From positions 1 to 64,000 of the forward strand of contig NZ_BOMW01000068.1 of the NCBI RefSeq assembly GCF_016862395.1: a stretch of DNA of 64,000 bases. Reading direction: 5' to 3'. The notes beneath the pieces are model-generated. The model worked only from the letters and a program-made list of their open reading frames with translations. It had not been told where the DNA came from and made no database searches. Position numbers and translations under genes: made by a program. Origin of the DNA: Actinoplanes siamensis. GTDB lineage: Bacteria > Actinomycetota > Actinomycetes > Mycobacteriales > Micromonosporaceae. Of the stretch, positions 61,401 through 64,000 are shown in pieces; position 1 is the first letter of the stretch, and each line of letters opens with the position of its first letter.

Positions 61401-64000
61401 ATGAATCCGTACGGCGAACCGCAGAACGCACGAGCCCGGGCCCAAGTGCCCGGGTCGTTCGCTGCTTCCGGCCCCGACGACGAGGAGCGTCCCGGCCCCG
61501 ACGCGTACCGGCGGCCATCCGGCTCCGCGTCGGTCGGCTCGGCCACCCCGGGACGGGCCTCGGTGGGCGGCTCGGCCGCGGTCGGTGGCCGTGCCTCGGT
61601 GGGTTCGGCGTCGGTCGGCGGTGCTCCGGTCGGTGGCCGTGCCTCGGTGGGCTCCGCCTCGGTCGGCGGTGCTCCGGTCGGTGGCCGTGCCTCGGTGGGT
61701 TCGGCGTCGGTCGGGGCCGCCCCGGTCGGTGGCCGTGCCTCGGTGGGCTCGGCCGGCGTCGGCGGCCGCGCCTCGGTGCCGCCCGGTGGCCCCGGTGGCC
61801 CCGGGGGTCCGGGTGGGTCCGGCGGCAGCGGCGGCTCCGGCGGCAAGCGCCCGCGCTCCAAGGCCGACAAGAAGTACCGCCGGGCGAACATCCTCACCGC
61901 GGCGGCCGCCGTGCTGGTCATCATGATCGGCGCCGGCATCGTGGGCGGTACCTACTTCTTCGACGACGTCGAGCTGCCCACGCCCAAGGCGGAGGCGCAG
62001 ATGAACAACATCCTCAACGCCAAGGGGCAGCTGCTGGCGCAGCAGGGCGAGCCCCGGATCAACGTGCCGTACCAGAACATGTCGTTGACGATCCAGCATG
62101 CCGTCGCGGCCGCCGAGGACAAGAACTACTACACGCACAACGGCATCGACATGAAGGGCATCGCCCGCGCCGCGTGGAACAACTTCACCGGTGGCGACAA
62201 GCAGGGCGCGTCCACGATCACCCAGCAGTACGCGCGGCACGTCGCCACGCTGAAGGAGATCAGCTACAGCCGGAAGCTGCGTGAGGCGGTGATCGCCCGC
62301 AAGCTGGAGTCGAAGTACAGCAAGGAACAGATCATGGGTCTGTACCTGAACTACATCGACCTCGGTCTTGGGCGGCAGGGCGCCGAGGCCGCGGCCCGCG
62401 GCTACTACGGCGTCACCATCAAAAAGGGTGGCGAGGGCAAGCTCAAGGAGATCAACCCGTACCAGGCCGCGGTGATCGCCTCGATCATCAAGCAGCCGTA
62501 CCCGACGAACACGCACGGCGGGTACGACCCGGTCACCAACCCCACCGCCTCCAAGGAGCGGTGGGAGTACACGATGAAGAACATGCTCGCGATGAAGTGG
62601 ATCAGTCAGAAGGAGTACGACGAGCGGGCCTGGCCGAAGCCGATCGACCAGAAGAAGGCCTCGACCTGTCCGACCTGCTGGGACGGCAAGCCGTCCCAAA
62701 TGATCTCGCGGCATGTCACCTACGAGCTGGCGCAGCTGGGCATCACCAAGGAGCAGGTGCAGAAGGGTGGTCTGACGATCACCACGACGATCGACCCCGT
62801 GGTGCAGGCGGCGGCCGAGAAGGCCGGCTCGGCGTCGAGCAAGAGCTCGCCGCTGAACGGGCGGCCGAAGACGTACCAGGCCGCGGTCATCGGCATCGAT
62901 CCGAACACCGGTGAGGTGCTCGCTTACTACGGCGGCGAGGATCCGGTCGGCACCGACTACGCCGGTTACATGTCCGGCGACGGCACCGGCGTGGTGCAGG
63001 CGGGCGGCCAGTCGCCGGCCTCGTCCTTCAAGATCTACACGCTGTCGGCGGCGCTGAAGGCGGACTACTCCTTCAGGACCATCTGGGACGGCACCAAGAA
63101 GCGCGCCAGTGGCCAGGCGATCAGCAACGCCGGTCAGGACCCGGGCGCCACCTGTGTCGGTGGCGGGCACAGCATCACCAACTGTGACCTGGAGCAGGCG
63201 ACGATCAAGTCGTACAACTTCCCGTTCTACTGGATGACCGACCAGCTCGGCGTCTCCAAGGTCATCAGCGCTGCCAAGGCGGCCGGCATCCAGTACATCT
63301 GGAACAACGACGGCAAGCGGATCGACCTGAACAAGACCGACGCCTCGACCTGGGACAAGAACTTCTCGGACGAGATCGGCTTCGGCCAGTTCCGGGTGGT
63401 CCCGCTGGAGCACGCGACAGGCGTCGCGACGATCGTCGCGCAGGGCGTGCGGCACCAGACCCATTTCATCAAGTCCATCAAGTCGGTAAACCCGGACACC
63501 GGCAAGGTGACCAGCATGAAGACCATCTCCACCAAGGGCGACCGGGTCTTCGACGCCGCACAGATGTCCGACCTGACCGCGGTGCTCAAGCAGATTCCGG
63601 AGCACGCCAAACACACCCTGCGCAACGGTCGCCAGGCCGTGGGCAAGAGTGGTTCGTGGGAGCTCAACCAGGCGCAGAGCAGCAAGAACGGTGACGCCTG
63701 GTTCGTCGGCGGCATCCCGCAGCTGGCCGCGACCGTCTGGGTCGGTGGCAAGGGGAACCGCGTCGAGCTGACCGAGCCGGGCGGCAAGAAGAAGATGTTC
63801 GGTTCCGGCACCCCCGCGTCGATCTGGAAGCAGTTCATCGACACGGTGACCGAGGCGAAGAACTGGGACAAGGAGTCGTTCCCGGACCGGATCCGCGGCG
63901 GTAACGACAGCCTCGGCAACGGTGTCGCGCCGCCGGTCGTCGAGCAGCCGCAGCAGGACAACAACGAGGTCTGTGGCGCGCTGTCGTTCCTCTGCGGCAA
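61401..64000 (+). CDS. ponA: Class A penicillin-binding protein (bifunctional), 3' end cut by window edge
   Basis: At least 866 residues from ATG 61401 (GAGGGA upstream), open to the right edge. A cytosolic N-terminus of about 160 residues has 16-residue repeats (61-120) and a Gly/Pro linker. One helix at about 163-187. The transglycosylase domain has Glu239 in EDKNYYTH and GASTITQQ (269-276). The transpeptidase domain has Ser541-x-x-Lys544 (SSFK), SYN (604-606) and KSGS (749-752, usually KTG). It makes and crosslinks peptidoglycan outside the membrane. A Pro-rich tail begins near 840. Confidence 0.95.
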   Translation, partial: MNPYGEPQNARARAQVPGSFAASGPDDEERPGPDAYRRPSGSASVGSATPGRASVGGSAAVGGRASVGSASVGGAPVGGRASVGSASVGGAPVGGRASVGSASVGAAPVGGRASVGSAGVGGRASVPPGGPGGPGGPGGSGGSGGSGGKRPRSKADKKYRRANILTAAAAVLVIMIGAGIVGGTYFFDDVELPTPKAEAQMNNILNAKGQLLAQQGEPRINVPYQNMSLTIQHAVAAAEDKNYYTHNGIDMKGIARAAWNNFTGGDKQGASTITQQYARHVATLKEISYSRKLREAVIARKLESKYSKEQIMGLYLNYIDLGLGRQGAEAAARGYYGVTIKKGGEGKLKEINPYQAAVIASIIKQPYPTNTHGGYDPVTNPTASKERWEYTMKNMLAMKWISQKEYDERAWPKPIDQKKASTCPTCWDGKPSQMISRHVTYELAQLGITKEQVQKGGLTITTTIDPVVQAAAEKAGSASSKSSPLNGRPKTYQAAVIGIDPNTGEVLAYYGGEDPVGTDYAGYMSGDGTGVVQAGGQSPASSFKIYTLSAALKADYSFRTIWDGTKKRASGQAISNAGQDPGATCVGGGHSITNCDLEQATIKSYNFPFYWMTDQLGVSKVISAAKAAGIQYIWNNDGKRIDLNKTDASTWDKNFSDEIGFGQFRVVPLEHATGVATIVAQGVRHQTHFIKSIKSVNPDTGKVTSMKTISTKGDRVFDAAQMSDLTAVLKQIPEHAKHTLRNGRQAVGKSGSWELNQAQSSKNGDAWFVGGIPQLAATVWVGGKGNRVELTEPGGKKKMFGSGTPASIWKQFIDTVTEAKNWDKESFPDRIRGGNDSLGNGVAPPVVEQPQQDNNEVCGALSFLCG
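61581..61760 (+). repeat. 48-bp tandem repeat inside ponA
   Basis: Units begin at 61581, 61629, 61677 and 61725 (GTCGGTGGCCGTGCCTCGGT), a 48-base period in frame. They encode VGGRASVGSASVGGAP-type 16-residue repeats in the cytosolic tail. Confidence 0.92.

Noticed and set aside
61305..63614. 769-codon minus-strand frame opposite ponA
   Set aside because: Antisense shadow; ponA has all penicillin-binding motifs.

Overview
The window is high-GC actinobacterial chromosome around the replication origin. The order rsmG-parA-parB, rpmH-rnpA-yidD-yidC-jag, dnaA-dnaN-gnd-recF-dciA-gyrB-gyrA and sigM-trxB-trxA-cwlM matches the conserved origin region of mycobacteria and streptomycetes. Long domain-II DnaA, chaplin-type secreted repeats and the protein sequences suggest a sporulating Micromonosporaceae-type organism (Actinoplanes-like). 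That genus call is inference, not proof. No insertion sequence, prophage or CRISPR array was found.

Layout. 1-2.6 kb: a chaplin-like secreted protein cut by the left edge, and a second secreted protein. 2.7-5.7 kb: a TetR regulator, a stand-alone biotin carboxylase and HMG-CoA lyase (acyl-CoA/leucine catabolism). 5.7-6.6 kb: a decayed TPR-like gene. 6.6-13.7 kb: rhodanese, SGNH hydrolase, prolyl-tRNA synthetase, CBS protein, SufE, YbaK-type deacylase, a membrane protein and a Nudix hydrolase, separated by short tandem repeats. 14.3-14.7 kb: tRNA-Ala, the tiny DLW-39 gene and tRNA-Ile. 14.8-29.6 kb: the leftward replication block from dnaA to gyrA and a DUF3566 membrane protein, with oriC (more than 15 DnaA-box-like sites and an AT-rich stretch) between dnaA and dnaN.

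30.2-36.9 kb: the rightward block rpmH, rnpA, yidD, yidC, jag, rsmG, parA, parB. Eight parS-like palindromes lie in the window: three inside the 5' part of parA, three downstream of parB mixed with DnaA boxes, one near 39.4 kb and one outlier at 11.6 kb. 38.3-53.6 kb: a HIT-like protein, a D-Ala-D-Ala ligase-like protein coupled to an aminotransferase, a GNAT protein, cwlM, trxA, trxB, an anti-sigma factor and sigM, a membrane pseudokinase, murJ, and a CCA-adding enzyme. Together these link redox balance, lipid II export and cell-wall control.

53.9-58.4 kb holds a tightly overlapping three-gene operon: a GT2 synthase, a GH113-like lipoprotein and a GT-C membrane transferase. It looks like a dedicated surface-glycan system and is the best candidate here for an undescribed pathway. 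58.3-64 kb: ogt, then a PadR-ino1 operon with a perfect palindromic operator, DUF5318, and the class A penicillin-binding protein ponA, cut by the right edge.
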